Positions 48,901 through 60,620 of a stretch of 64,000 nucleotides of DNA are shown here, in pieces. The notes under the pieces were generated by a model. The model saw only the letters and a list, made by a program, of their open reading frames with translations. It was not told the DNA's origin and did not search any database. The first letter of the stretch is position 1, and the number at the start of each line of letters is the position of its first letter. Position numbers and translations under genes: made by a program. This DNA is from Tolypocladium sp. Sup5 PDA-1 (lineage: Eukaryota; Ascomycota; Sordariomycetes; Hypocreales; Ophiocordycipitaceae). Location: assembly GCA_000750105.3 (NCBI GenBank), contig JPHH03000095.1, positions 17,634 through 81,633 on the forward strand, read 5' to 3'.

Positions 48901-49299
48901 AGATATCCGGTAGCAGCCCCGACTACGTCGTTAAGAGTGAATGTAGAATTATCGCGGCTCGTAATCGTTAATATCCGAAAGATCATAGTATAAGTCTAGC
49001 TAAACGAGCGGATCGTAGGTATATCCTATCTAGGTTAAAGGAATGCTACCGAGGTCGTTACATCTATGATCTAGAGTGCTTCTATTAGCCCGTCGTCCCG
49101 ACTATTATTCCGGGCCGCCTAGATTAGCGCTGCCAGGACGTAATAAGTAGTGGTTGAATTAGGATATAGAGCAGGAACCTACTCTAAGGCGAGGCTTATC
49201 GCTATAGTCCAAAGAGCTAGGATATATCTATTTTAAGTTATATAGCACATAGCTATATCCCTCTTTCTAAATGAATAAATCCTACAAAGGTATGCCATA
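45984..49299. other. 3.3-kb stretch without a recognised gene
   Basis: RIP-mutated DNA. Coding-like pieces on the plus strand near 46.6-46.8 kb (IRKELINLAR, VAIIAEARAKANIG) could not be extended or named. A near-palindromic GC-rich segment lies at about 48.83-48.88 kb (CCTGGC and GGCCCGGGC phrases). Confidence 0.35.
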
Positions 49300-49884
49300 A
49301 TGATTATTATTGGCACTTTTCTTGCTATATTAGCCGCCGTTGCTACTGCCGTCGCCCCAAGGCCTCGTAAATAACCTCGTTTTATCATACCGCATGTCTA
49401 GTTTAACTCCTCTATTAGAGTTTTGGGCTGCAAGATTAACACTAACCGCGTCGCCTACTAGCCTAGTGCCGTAGATTATAGTAAAATATATATTAATATT
49501 ACGCAAGGCAACCGTAGCCTTCTTCTCCTTAAGGTTAGAACCTCTATAGGGGCTTACGATATCTCCTACGATACATAGAACTACCTCGTTTTTAGCAAGG
49601 GCGCGAAGGAGGAGCCTCACTAAGGCGGCGGTTTTCCTATAAACTACGAATTCGTTCTAGCTCACGAATATCGCCACCTACTTAACGACGGCAAACTTGC
49701 TATATCCGCACCTAATAGTATTAGCTTCGTCGACTCCTGCGTAACTAACTTAAGCAATAACTAGGTTAGTAGAAATTACGAGTTATATAACCTTAACCCG
49801 CTCTATAAGTATAGCTAGGATAAGAAATACTTACTAAACTTCGAAAGTAATATAGCCTATTGCCCTTATACCTTAGGAGAATAA
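49300..49884 (+). pseudogene. small secreted protein, unrecognised family
   Basis: From ATG at 49300 a 194-codon frame runs to TAA at 49882-49884 without an indel. It starts with a good signal peptide (MIIIGTFLAILAAVATA, then VAPRPR). Seven internal stops occur, two TAA and five TAG. The mature part has at least three Cys left (GCKI, DSCVTNL, AYCPY), and Tyr at DYSK and EYRH may replace others. The blocks GGGFPINYEFVLAHEYRHLL and SNIAYCPYTLGE look conserved. The size, signal peptide and Cys pattern are those of small secreted proteins, some of which in fungi are host-interaction effectors; I cannot tell whether this one was. No toxin or enzyme motif was recognised. Confidence 0.6.
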
Positions 49885-51424
49885 TACTAGCCTACTAGCT
49901 ATAAAGTATTAAATATTTAGTACGGTATAGGCTTAGAGATCCAGGCATAAAGAGAGCTAGTTTCCCGATATTGTATTTTAAAGATCTTAGAAATATAAGG
50001 TCTATCTATAGTTTCTAGGCTATGTCTCACATTCCTATAGCATTTATAATAGAATATATTAAATACATTATAGTTAGGTATAGTAATATTATGGTTTCGA
50101 ATATATTACGTAGTATATGCATATAAATACTTTCTCTAGTAGCATATTATTATCCCCTACCTATGCTTTTAGCTATAGGAGCATTCCATATACTAGCTTT
50201 TCCAGGCTATAGGTACATCGACGCATTAACTCACTTAGAGGATTTAGCGGCCGCTAGTACAAGTTATATCGGAAAAGGCATAGACGTAATCTCTTATTAA
50301 CATTTATATATAGTAAGCTATTAGATCTATATCTAGATTTAATATCTATTAACTCGAGAGACTTTATATCGCTAAGGTTTATTCTCTTGCATTTATTAGG
50401 TTTAAAGTTAGTGTCGATAATAGTCTAGACACCGTGATTATTAGCAGAGCATCCGTGATAACCATAGCCGCGAAAGTTAGTAACGTGAATATTATAGGAA
50501 GCTATAGCTATACTAGCGTGCGTTACGAGAGTATTAGCCGTAAATAGAGACTTAATCTATATCTTAGACGTTTTTCTTACCCTTTATTATTTCCATATTC
50601 GGAGCAAGGGGCTACGTATTAGGCGCGCGAACTCGCTAACGGCCGGCTAAACCAGCTTTTTACTAGCCCTATATACCCGATAAAGTACACCTATAGCGAG
50701 CCTCTCAAGCTAATAGCGAAGTAACGTATGCTTCTCGCATACGCCTCTCGCTTATATTATCACCGATATTAGCCCACGACTATAATACGTAGAAGGCCTG
50801 CTTATTCGTATCGCCGGAGCTTCGTTCCTATTGCCTTCTCAAGTACAGGCTTAACGATCGGATAAGGATCCTGCCTAATTACCTTAAAGGCTTTAGGGGC
50901 ATAATAAGAAACGCCAGTTAGCATTTAACTTAGAGAATTTGCAAACCGGCAAGATCTAGCCGGTAAGGAAGTTACTAACTAATTCTCGTCTATTTATAAA
51001 TTCTCGGACGGAAGAGTATAATTAGATACCCGTCATCGGCAACGACCGGAAGGCGCTTATAGTCCACGTAGTTATTTAGTTTAAGCCAGCGGAGCCTATA
51101 TTAGTGCTAGGTAATAGTAGTAAAATAGATAAGAGTAATAAGGACGAACTTTAATAGTCTAGCTCCTACTACGGTAGGAGCGAGGTTCTAGTTAGCAGTC
51201 AATTTTAAGTTTCTTAGGTCCTTATATTAAGTATTTAAGCTAGTTCTTATATATCTAGTCATAGAATCATCGCAGAGTTACAACCACTAGTCATAGCCGT
51301 TATCGTTAGCGCGCCATAATACGGAGTTAAGTCAACTCACGAGCGGCGAGAGAGCTCCTCGCAGTAGACAGCGAATAAGGGTATAGTTCAGAGGCCAAGC
51401 CAGTTAGATTAGGCATACATAACT
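49885..51424. other. stretch without a recognised gene
   Basis: RIP-mutated sequence. Nothing assignable on either strand; a minus-strand frame near 50.6-50.85 kb was examined and dropped. Confidence 0.4.
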
Positions 51425-52270
51425 TCACGCCATGCTCTAGTAGTACGCAGAAAGGTTCGCATCCGCCGCCCACCGTTCACGCACCTTTAGCAATCCTTAT
51501 AGTCTAACCAGCGCGCCTGCAATCGCCAGCACATGCATCTAGTTATAGCTCTACCCTACTAGGTCGAATATACCTAGAAACCACCTCTCTAGCGCCCTCA
51601 CTACATACAATACCCCCCCGAAGAAGTTTATCGTCGTAAGCCCGACGAACGGCCGTAAGCCCGCGGCATTATCTAGCGTGCCGAAGGACCCGAGACTATA
51701 CCAACCATGCAGTAAGGGAGCGAACTAGCTCGCTCCTAGGAAGTAGTATATATAGAACCTTTCGGGGCGAAATTCGGGATTACAGAAGCGCTATCGGAGG
51801 GTAAACACGGCATAGAATCTAGCTATAAGCGTCAAGACGGTGAAGTATAGCACACGGAGGAATAAAGAAGCGCACTAGAGAGTAAACACGGCATAGAATC
51901 TAGCTATAAGCGTTAAGGCGGTGAAGTATAGCACACGGAGGAATAAAGAAGCGCACCGGAGGGCAAAGTACATGCCGGACACCCCTATACCCCACATAAC
52001 GAGCACAATGCCTAGGTGGTCGAGCTTATTGCTAAAGCAATGCAGGGCGCCACTATAGTCGGAGAGCGTGTAGAAGATAGTAGAGAGGGTAAAACAGAGT
52101 ATAGCGCAGAGATAGTATAGGGCGACGGCAGCGACGTCGAGGACCTCGTTGCTAAGGTCCGTGGTAGTAATAGTAGAGTGGAAGCGGAGGAAGTAAACGA
52201 GACCGCGGAGGAACTACACGGCACCGATAAGGTATAAATATATATTAGCTATCCGGGGGTAGAAGAGATT
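51425..52270 (-). pseudogene. PAQR / hemolysin-III-type seven-helix membrane protein
   Basis: The minus-strand frame ends at TGA 51427-51425 (a natural stop, since RIP stops are TAG/TAA). From the N-terminal side: NIYLYLIGAV (family NIYTHLIGA), FLRGLVYFLRFH, VAAVALYYLCAILCFTLSTIFYTLSD (the metal-site motif S-x3-H with His as Tyr), FSNKLDHLGIVLVMWGIG (the conserved Asp), several hydrophobic helices, and SYN-MHVLAIAGALVRL (the H-x3-H motif with the first His as Tyr). This is the adiponectin-receptor/Izh family of zinc-dependent membrane hydrolases, linked in fungi to lipid and zinc homeostasis. An 81-bp tandem duplication adds a 27-residue hydrophobic segment. The N-terminal part before NIY is only partly readable. 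Confidence 0.78.
51801..51962 (-). repeat. 81-bp tandem duplication inside the PAQR pseudogene
   Basis: 51801-51881 and 51882-51962 are near identical, both with AGAATCTAGCTATAAGCG and CACACGGAGGAATAAAG. The copies differ at about five positions. The unit is exactly 27 codons and encodes a hydrophobic segment, CASLFLRVLYFT followed by LTLIARFYAVFTL. Confidence 0.88.
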
Positions 52271-54689
52271 TAAGCTTAGCTAGACTCTCCTCACGTGCTA
52301 TAAGAAGAGGGCCTACCTATTTTATTATGAATCTAGAGTATACTCTTAATAGATCTTATATAAGAGAAAGACACGTGCCTACTATTCCGTTATATATAGT
52401 CCGCCGGCTTCTAAGGCTAAAGCGCTCTCACCGATACCCCGTTAAGATAAACTCATTATCCCTACCTCGATTAGAAATCATGCTCTACTCTGGGCTCGTC
52501 GTTACAAACTCACCTCTATACGGCACTAAAGAAATTTTAAATAAATTTAGCATCCGAGGTTTCATAGCTTATCGGTATCGTTAATATATACGCCTGCCCC
52601 CACTATAGCAGTCTTCTTACGCGGCCGTTCTGCTTGTCAGTTATGATTCAAAGGTAATAGTTTAGAAATTATCCAAGGCACGATACTATCGGAGTATAAA
52701 ATACTTCCGCCGAGTAGACGTAAGAGTTTAACAAAATATCAAGCGGTTATAGAGCTAAGTCGCTAGCTAAGCACGTTTACAGAACCCCTACCCGGGGCCT
52801 GCCTCGTAGTTTAGTTAGCCTAAAATAGTATAGTATTATTATTGCGATCTCAAAAGGTATCTACCTAAGTATTATAGCATTGCTAGCGAGACGTTGCCTC
52901 TACTTCGAAGCCGATACTACCGCACTCTAACCGCGAGAGGGTTATAGTTTCGCGGCCTCTAAGGCTTAGTATAAGAATAATACTAGGTAATATTTGCTCC
53001 TAATATACGGACATTCGTTTCGGCCCTATAGTATCTAGCAAGCCTAATATAAAATTAGGGCTAGATTATTTTCGGACTTTAGCGTATGCAAAGATCCATA
53101 GCGTGCTTCTCTATAAAGTTTAGTAGAGGTCGGGAGTGGCTCTCGTAGGGCTTATATCGATAGGCTACGCTATATTAACAGTCGAATCAGGCTATTAGTT
53201 AGATATGCGGGGGTTATTGAAAATCGAGGTCGAAGTTAAAGTAATCCGACGGCCGTACTATACTACTCAATAAGCCGACGGGGAGCCAATAAGTTAGGGC
53301 ATGACCAACGAGCTAAGAGATTCCCGAGGTCATGCAACGAGCTAGCAAGCTCGTCCGGTCCCACTAGACATAGTGCATTCCTTTATTATATGCCTCTAGG
53401 ATCTTCAAAGACAGGAAGGAAGTGTGCATAAGATCAAGAGCTTATTTATAAGAGGCAGACTTCGAGAAAGTCTCTTTAAATAAGAAGCCGGCACCTATGC
53501 GAATTAACTGGCTAATAATCATAAACGGCCCTTGATATAGAGTTTAACGAGCTACTTAGAACCGCATAATTAAACTGCTAGCGGGGAGGTCAAGGTTTAG
53601 TTTCTTAGCTAGTCTACCTAGCCTTACGTGAGGAGGATGGTGCTCGACCCTCGTTAAGGCATGTATTAAGACGCGTGCTCGAGCTAACTATAGACTCGAT
53701 ACCACTTAACGCAAGGGCACTCTTCTAGTTAGCCTCACTTATATAGGGGAGGAATTTCGGGACTAGGCCCTTAATACGAGATAATTAGCAAGGTTTATTA
53801 GCTTTAGGTTAATAGACTAGGGATAAGGCGTACGGGGAAAGGATAAGCCTTAAGCAAACGTAATAAAGGAAGGGGCCTTGCCGATATCTCGTACTACGTT
53901 TAGTATACTATTTTTAGCACCTAGGGGTTATTAACTCTTTATTCCCGTCATAGGTACGATCCCTTTAAACTTAGATTATATTCGACCCTAGAATATGCTT
54001 CTATGTTATCGAAGCAATAATTACTAATAAGCAAGACTATTATTAATACGTACACCTAACGTCACTACTATATAATTCGGACCGACCTTCTTCTAAATAA
54101 TTACACTAAGACATAGTTGCGCTCGTATATTAACTCAATTAATTAATTACCTAAATTAAATTAAATAAATCGTCGAGGGTAGTACATCAATAGCGTACAG
54201 TACTTAATATACTAGCAACTATAATATATACTATAAGGAGCTCTACCATCTCTTTTACACAAACGGGAGCCATGTTTTGCTCTAGCGCTAGACTAGCATA
54301 AGATATAAGACTAACCTATTGCAAGTAACCCAGACATTAGCGGGGCCACATTTAGAACTTAGTGACTGCCCTATAAGCCGTTCAGGAGCGATACTTCACG
54401 CTAATTATATAACGAAGCTTACTAGCTACACCGGCCGAAAATAGCCCTTAGTTAATATTATAAAATTTTAAATAATAAAGTCGGATACTTAATTCGGACC
54501 CTACCGTACTAAATTATATATATATGTATGCGCTTTGTAGGTGAAAACTACATATGCCGACGACATAGATAAGGCTTCCTACGGTATAGGAGATTACGAG
54601 ACGTTTAGACTACTATCGCTTCACGCATTTTCTCCCAGATCTCTCACGATAATAGAGGAAGCTCTTTATATTATATAAACGCGGTACCC
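52271..54689. other. 2.4-kb stretch without an assigned gene
   Basis: RIP-mutated DNA. A minus-strand frame can be followed over about 53.85-53.05 kb with only TAG/TAA stops, but its stop density is higher than in the accepted pseudogenes and no motif is recognisable. The open frame at 52.33-52.58 kb on the plus strand shows no family features. Confidence 0.35.
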
Positions 54690-56430
54690 CAGCCATAGAC
54701 GATCTCTCGACACTACACGGCCACCGATAGTTATAGCTACAGACCGGCGTTCTCGTCTAGATATCCCACTGCCTCCTATTCCACCGGTATAGAGGAATTT
54801 CGCAGAGGAGTATTAGGTATGCCATACGGACTCGCTATAGTAGCGTTTAAGTAGAGGGGAGCCACTCAATAATTAAGTCGTTAAGAAATATCTCGATCTT
54901 TTACGTACCGAAGCCAGGAATATACGGATTACAACTATACGTCCTATTATGCCGGAAATGAACCTATTATCTAGCGAGGGACTCGATTGCCTAACAGTTA
55001 TACCGTTTCAAGAAAATAACCACTAGGCCTTCGCTATAGCATACAAGGACTGCATACACTAGTTCGATAGCGGAGAAAATAGCCCTAGGCCACGGCTTGC
55101 CGATAGAAGTTTAAGACCTATTATAGCGAATTAGATAGGTCCGAAACACTCACACCCTTTAGAATCAGGCATCTTCATGTTATTCGGAATTCGGTGCTTA
55201 CTATGCGGATCTCCCTACCTCGATTAAGAGGCAGTAGATAAATTCAAGGCTAACTACCGTATCCGACTACTTATTAAAATACTCTATAAGAAACTAGAGC
55301 CTAGCATCGAGGATATTAAGGGATTAATGCTTCGAGAGAGGGAGATTCGATCTCAAGAGCCAGAGTTTAAATCGTATTATTTTAACAATGCTATGTATAG
55401 GGTTAACATTTCGTCTGCAGTATCTAACTAAAACGAGGATAACGCACCCAGAGCTAGCAGCTTAGCCCCTCCGCCGTTAGATTTCAGCGATATAGAAGAG
55501 CCTTTGCCCGCAGCGCCACACAGACGTACGTTTTGCGACTAGGCAATTCAACCCCCTATCCCCGTCTTTAAGTCACCTAGCTAAGGAGCTAGGCTTAAAT
55601 ACTCTGCCTTCTATTAATAACCGCAAGCGTATGCTCGATAACTTAAGTAAAGCAGCTCTAGTTAGCCGGTCTAGGCAGGTTTCCGATACTACTGACTTAG
55701 CTATTTTATAGTCGCTAGTTAAGAAGGGTAGGGTTACTAGTGCATTTTATAATAGATACTACTCTATGCTCTACTACGAGAAGATAGCCTGCCTAAACGA
55801 CGCTAAAGTTAGAAGTGAAATAAGGAAATTAGTGCAAAGGTATAGGATAAGTAGCCACCGTATAAGGGATATAAGATTAAAGCAAGACGAGTGCGGGCTT
55901 TGGAAGAGGTTATGTGATTTACGCTAGCAATAGGGCGAAATAAAGTATATTTTGCTTTATGCGATACCTTAAACCCAAGATCTCAAGCTACGCGACGTAG
56001 CATTCATGCGTATAAAGTCACGACTCGAGGATCCGGGAGATCCGCTATAGAAATACCTTAAGCAAGCTCGGGAACTCTATAGCGCTCTAATAAAGCATTC
56101 GCTTCCTAGAGAACATCTCATAGTTAAAAACTACCGTTTTAGGAGGGTAGACATAGATAACTAGCTTTATAAAGCGTTTATTAGTCTCGACCCGCACGTG
56201 AGATTGCCTCTATAATATTATATATATAGGCTCATATATAAAGAGGGTAGTAGCTATAAGAAGAGAAAACTAAGCTATAACGACGGTAATTAGATATAGA
56301 TTAATAAATTTAGGAGAGATATTATGTTATTTTCTACGAATCCTTCCCTTAAATTACAGAACAATACCCATAAACCTAATATCCGAACATTATCCTTGTT
56401 TTACATAACCTTCTTCTTCCTCTAAAATTA
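54690..56430 (+). pseudogene. Ulp1-like (C48) SUMO-protease-family gene, possibly non-catalytic
   Basis: The plus-strand frame contains the Ulp1 fold order: a CHTDSL..RLSRGEPLNN start, the block MNLLSSEGLDCLTVIPFQEN, the catalytic His in NNH-AFAI (55021; the following Trp is TAG), then the Asp in FDSGENS (55066), and ESGIFMLFGIRCLLCGSPYL. In that last block the position of the catalytic Cys (D-C-G) is Ser (TCA at 55165). A long C-terminal half follows after a frameshift near 55.56 kb: LAKELGLNTLPSINNRKRML, YYSMLYYEKIACLNDAKVR, KYLKQARELYSALIKHSLPR. Ulp1-like genes with this architecture are frequent as cargo of fungal transposons and in subtelomeres. About 560 codons in total; both ends are approximate. 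Confidence 0.65.
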
Positions 56431-57599
56431 TATCGAGTAAAACCTTAGACTATTGCTCGGCTATATTATTTGCCTAAGCCCCTGTCACGCCTAAGCCTTT
56501 CGTGTTCGATTGCTTATAGGACTTTAGCGTGGCACTACGCACTACTATAGGCCAAGGTTCTTTAGGGTATGTTTTAGAAATCTTTCTTAGTAGCGATTAA
56601 GGCATCTTTTCTTATATTAAAGTCTAGCCTTTCTCTAGTATACTACACTTTCCTATATTTATATACCGGAATAACTCTTAAAAAGGTAGCTAAGACGACG
56701 ACGCTATAAGCTACTCTACGAAGAGTCTAGCCTTACTAGGACTAGTCTACTACATAGCCAATTATCGCGTAATTTACATAGTGCAGAGCAGACATAACGA
56801 AGCCGAGTTATTATACTATCTAGCTCTAGCACGAACATGCGTAAACGCCCTCGCACCCTTAATAGCATGAATAATTTACACCTACTCTATACCGAATAAG
56901 AGAGAGACTAGGAGGAGGAGATATATTAATAGGCGGCACGAGTAATAGAAGTAGATAACCCCGATACTCGGGGTCCGTTATAGAACCTAGAGAACCTTAC
57001 TTTATTAGGTCAATAACTCTGATTCTTAAGTAGCTCTTCTCTACCCTAACGTTATAATCTATTACCTAGATTTTAAGAAATAAAGTCCTATACTAGTGCT
57101 TTAGGCTTTAGGAGAAACTAGTGTTAACTTATGAACCTGCGCCCCGCATAGAGCGGATAAGGATCGAGGGGGGTATAGGGTAAAGGGTCTATATAGGTAG
57201 ATATGCTACGACCTCTAGGAAGTATAATCTTTAAGAATACGAATCAATACCTATAAAGAGCATATCGTAGCGGCTTTCAAGGGCTTAGAAGCAGCAATAG
57301 AGTTAAAGCGGCTCAGGGGGTCTATCCCTATCGATAAACCAAACGAAACGGAAGTTATAAGCAATAAATAACGGGCGACGATAATCCTATCTTATATATA
57401 CTAGGAGAATCAATAGTCTTATTTTAACGGGGAAGACAGACATACCCCACGTTAGAGGCTATGCAAGGGGGTCTAGACATAGGCACGCTTTGTAGAATCG
57501 ACATACCCACGGGCGCCCTTTCTTCCCTAAATCGTCGCTAATAAGTACGAATAAGTAAGGCCACTTAGCCAAGTAAGTAAAAGTAAACAACCCTAGTTA
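56431..57599. other. stretch without a recognised gene
   Basis: RIP-mutated DNA with no frame I can assign. It may include the end of the transposase remnant on the minus strand and its terminal repeat, which I could not identify. Confidence 0.35.
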
Positions 57600-58150
57600 G
57601 TCGTGAGACTACGGACCGCTTATAATAGCTTCTCTACCTTACGATCAGATGGTCTAAGTGAGTAAAACCCCTATTAAGTGATTGTTAATACCCGAGATTC
57701 GTTAATTATAGTCTCTTCGAGACGCGCAAGTAAAGTCCTTTCGGTATGCGTGTTTCCCTCCATCAAAGTCTCTCTCGTGAGATTTCCTAATCTACGTAGG
57801 CGCGGTCTCCTTATAAGACCATCCCAGTGTCGGCGCTAATCACGTTTATCTAAGCCTAATTCATCTACGAAGACTATGTAGTACGATTTAGCGGATTAGG
57901 CATGGGGCTTATGTTAAGTAGAAGTCATGCAGATAGGGGGTCTTGTTACGCATCTACTCGGCGGATCGTCTTCCTCGTCCCGCCGTCGGCCGGAAGTGTT
58001 CGGCTAATCCGTGACTTCGATAGATATCGAAGAGCCTATCTAATCGTTTCGTTACGAAATTACTTAGCTATTTTCGTCGCATTAGCACCGTCAGCGTTCG
58101 AGGGCAGCCCGTACGTCGGAGTTTTGGTCATTCCTAATCCTATCGGATTA
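57600..58150 (-). pseudogene. Tc1/mariner (IS630-type) DDE transposase remnant
   Basis: The minus strand around 57.88-57.84 kb reads YYIVFVDELGLDKRD-RRHW, matching the first catalytic-Asp block of fungal Tc1/mariner transposases (FVDESGCDKR..RR.GW). It is preceded by RNKTPYLHDFYLT (family: ..LRD.YL..LS) and followed, after a frameshift, by GWSYKETAPT-IRKSHERDF. The upstream part (58.15-57.95 kb) would be the helix-turn-helix region but is poorly readable. The later D and E blocks are not seen, so the copy is truncated or too decayed. No terminal inverted repeats were found. Confidence 0.55.
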
Positions 58151-58767
58151 AGCTATTAACCTAGGCAGCCCGGGGCTAAGGGAAAAGCAAGGAAACCTCC
58201 GTCTTAGCACGGAGGTCAAAAGGAAGGTAAAATAGGGGACTGATTCCCTCACAGCTAGGAAGAAAGGCATGCCTGAATAAGAGATAGGACTCTTATACTG
58301 TAATTTTCCTCTAAGATAACCGATAAGCAATTAGAACCGCATAACGCGAGAATTCCAGACTATTTCATCTTCCAGCCACATTCTACAAAGCATACGTCGT
58401 TACAGGGCGCTTGCCTAGCAATCTCAAACGTCCGACAGCCTTCCATGATCATGGCCGGAATCCGCTTATGCTATAATCCATTTAGTCTTAGAGCTATTAT
58501 CGCGCTTAGCAATATCGGACGATTCTAGGGAGGGGGCTATAATACTATACCTTACCCTTTCTAGGGATAGCCGCTTTCGACCTAGGCAAGCTTTCAAGCC
58601 TAAGGCATAGAGGGGCGTTGCGTTAAGTCACCGTCGCGAAAGGAACTTATAACACTCTATGCACACGGTATAAGACATAGCTATGCTATAGAGATTGGCC
58701 CGTGCTTAAAAGTTCTAACACCTTAAATACGGACATACCTTTTGGCTCCCAAGAACGGCTAGAAACC

Positions 58768-59976
58768 ATAGTAGCTATCCTCCGCCTCCCACGGCATCTC
58801 CGTTTAAGGCCGCGAGTGCTCTATTTAATAGTAGGGCTTTCCTACGCCGGGATTATTTCCCTTCTTAGGTCATCTACTTAGAGGGATTCGTTCGAACCGG
58901 ACCGATCGTCAAGGACTTCATTCGCTAGCTAGATCGCGCGGGGAAACGCCTACCAGACCTCACTAGTGCCGTTCTCGATCGATCCTCTAGATAAGCAGGC
59001 TCGAATTAGCAAAGTTAGCATTATCTACGGAGACACTAAGCCCGTCTACGAGCGAGCGCTGCGGACGCATAAGATTCATAACCGGATTCATAGCTACCCT
59101 ATGTTTATCTAGCGAGAGGCCATCCTAGATAGCTACTAGACCAAGCCTGCGTATATCCTATCTATAATCCTGCGAGAGCTAAGCAAGCCCAAGAGTCAAC
59201 GGCTATTTTGGATATTCTGGGTCGACGCCGACATAATTATTCTCAATTATAAGACTGCCCTTAAAATATTTCTCCCACCGGCAGGAGATAATGAGCTTTC
59301 CGAGATTAGTATTCTGGTTACGGACGATTGGAATGGCCTTAATAACGGCGTCTTTGCCCTTCGCGTTACTCCATATGCCGTCGAGCTAATAGCAGATGTC
59401 TTAGCGTTTAGAGACTTGCGTTCCGGTACAGATTTGCCTTTTTAGGACCAGAGCGCCATGCAATTTATACTTAAATAGCGCAAGTTTATAACTCACACCG
59501 TCAGAGTTCCGCAGAGGTGGTTTAATGCATACTACCGAGACGACCATAGCATAGTTAGCAAAGACCGAATTTAGCCCGGCGACTTCCTCGTCCACTTTGC
59601 CGGCGTGCCCGCCCGCGAGAAGCTAATAGACTAGTGGTGCTATCGCTCCGAGCAACGCGATCTAAGTTAGAGCATCGAACCAGCGCATATAGGGATATTA
59701 ACGGAAACGCAGCAATTCTAGACTACTTTTAAAGAAGAAATGAAGTAGATAGGAACCCAATAGAGTGACCATAAGGTTCACCTCTAGGAGCTGGTCGCGA
59801 ACAGCACTAAAAGGATTAGAAAGGGGACGGATAAGGAAGAGGCACTATAGCAGGCCATAGACACTAGTAGGAAGGTGCTCGAGGAGATGGAGAAACTCAA
59901 GGGAGATGAAGTAATCTAAGCCGACGTGGATAAGCTAGGCTCTGCAATAGAGGATATTAAAAAGGTTAGGGCTTAA
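58768..59976 (+). pseudogene. GT34 alpha-galactosyltransferase (GMA12/MNN10 family), start codon lost
   Basis: One frame of 402 codons plus TAA (59974-59976) with no indel and 15 internal stops (14 TAG, 1 TAA). It begins at ATA 58768, which I read as a mutated ATG (IVAILRLPRHLRLRPR). A type-II membrane anchor follows (VLYLIVGLSYAGIISLL), then the luminal catalytic domain: KVSIIYGDTKPVYERALRTH, the metal-binding DAD of FWVDADIIILN (59224-59232), DDWNGLNNGVFALRVTPYAV, DQSAMQFIL (from 59446), RVPQRWFNAYYRDD, GDFLVHFAGVPARE (His at 59593), and a helical tail. GT34 enzymes add galactose or mannose to N-glycans in the Golgi. The length is normal for the family. There are no introns. The lesions are point mutations only. 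Confidence 0.88.
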
Positions 59977-60001
59977 TGCATTTCCGAATACATATAGTAG
60001 T

Positions 60002-60620
60002 CTAGACAAATACGAAATAGCCGAGTAGGCGAAGGCGTTTAGCTTAAGGGAAAAGAGAGCACGACTATAGATTACTCAAAGGGTATATAATTAGCGACGT
60101 CTCGAGATAGACCTCCGAATAGATCGACTACTACCTAGTATTAATACCGCAACTAACCTCGGATCTATGCGGGGTGCCACCCTCCTAAGCTTAACCATGC
60201 TACGGACTCGGCTCTACTTCTATTACTCCTTAGTGGCCGGCTACACTATAAATATTAGCATTATTAAAAAACATATAACGCCAATCAGAGATATTCTAGA
60301 ATACGCCCCTTAGATTAAACTTATAATAAGTAAGGGTCATACGATCATGCTCATAGGGGCTGATTTAGACAACCTACGATAAAGACATATATCCTTAACT
60401 ATACTAGAAGAAGGGCAACGGCCGCAATACTTTAAGGATCTGGCTAGTTGCTAGAGTATCTAAGGAAATTGCCCTCGGGCTTAGCCGGTATCAGAGATTA
60501 TACCGCCTCAAGGCGGATAGGGATATCATACTTTCGACGTCTACATAGAAACCTCCGGAAGTCCACCATAAGAGAGCGTGGTTCAATAGGACTATTATAC
60601 CTATTCCCGGCACGAGCGGT
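60002..60620 (+). pseudogene. unrecognised coding-like remnant
   Basis: A plus-strand frame 26 bp after the GT34 end reads AKAFSLREKRARL, RRLEIDLRIDRLLPSINTAT, NLGSMRGATLLSLTMLRTRL, then YSLVAGYTINISIIKKHITP and HTIMLIGADLDNLR, ending near GYHTFDVYIETSGS. About ten stops fall in 200 codons, all TAG/TAA, with no indel seen. Neither start nor end is clear and I do not recognise a family. It could be the tail of a different gene or a chance frame. Confidence 0.3.

Noticed and set aside
52012..52224. Ser/Leu-rich minus-strand open frame
   Set aside because: Same strand as the PAQR remnant but in a different frame. The PAQR motifs lie in the neighbouring frame, so this is a shadow.
53050..53860. 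Long minus-strand frame with only TAG/TAA stops
   Set aside because: Stop density about 5 percent, higher than in accepted pseudogenes (about 3.6 percent), no recognisable motif, and no start. In TA-rich, TGA-poor DNA such frames arise by chance.
57902..58159. 85-codon plus-strand open frame
   Set aside because: Antisense to the transposase remnant on the minus strand.
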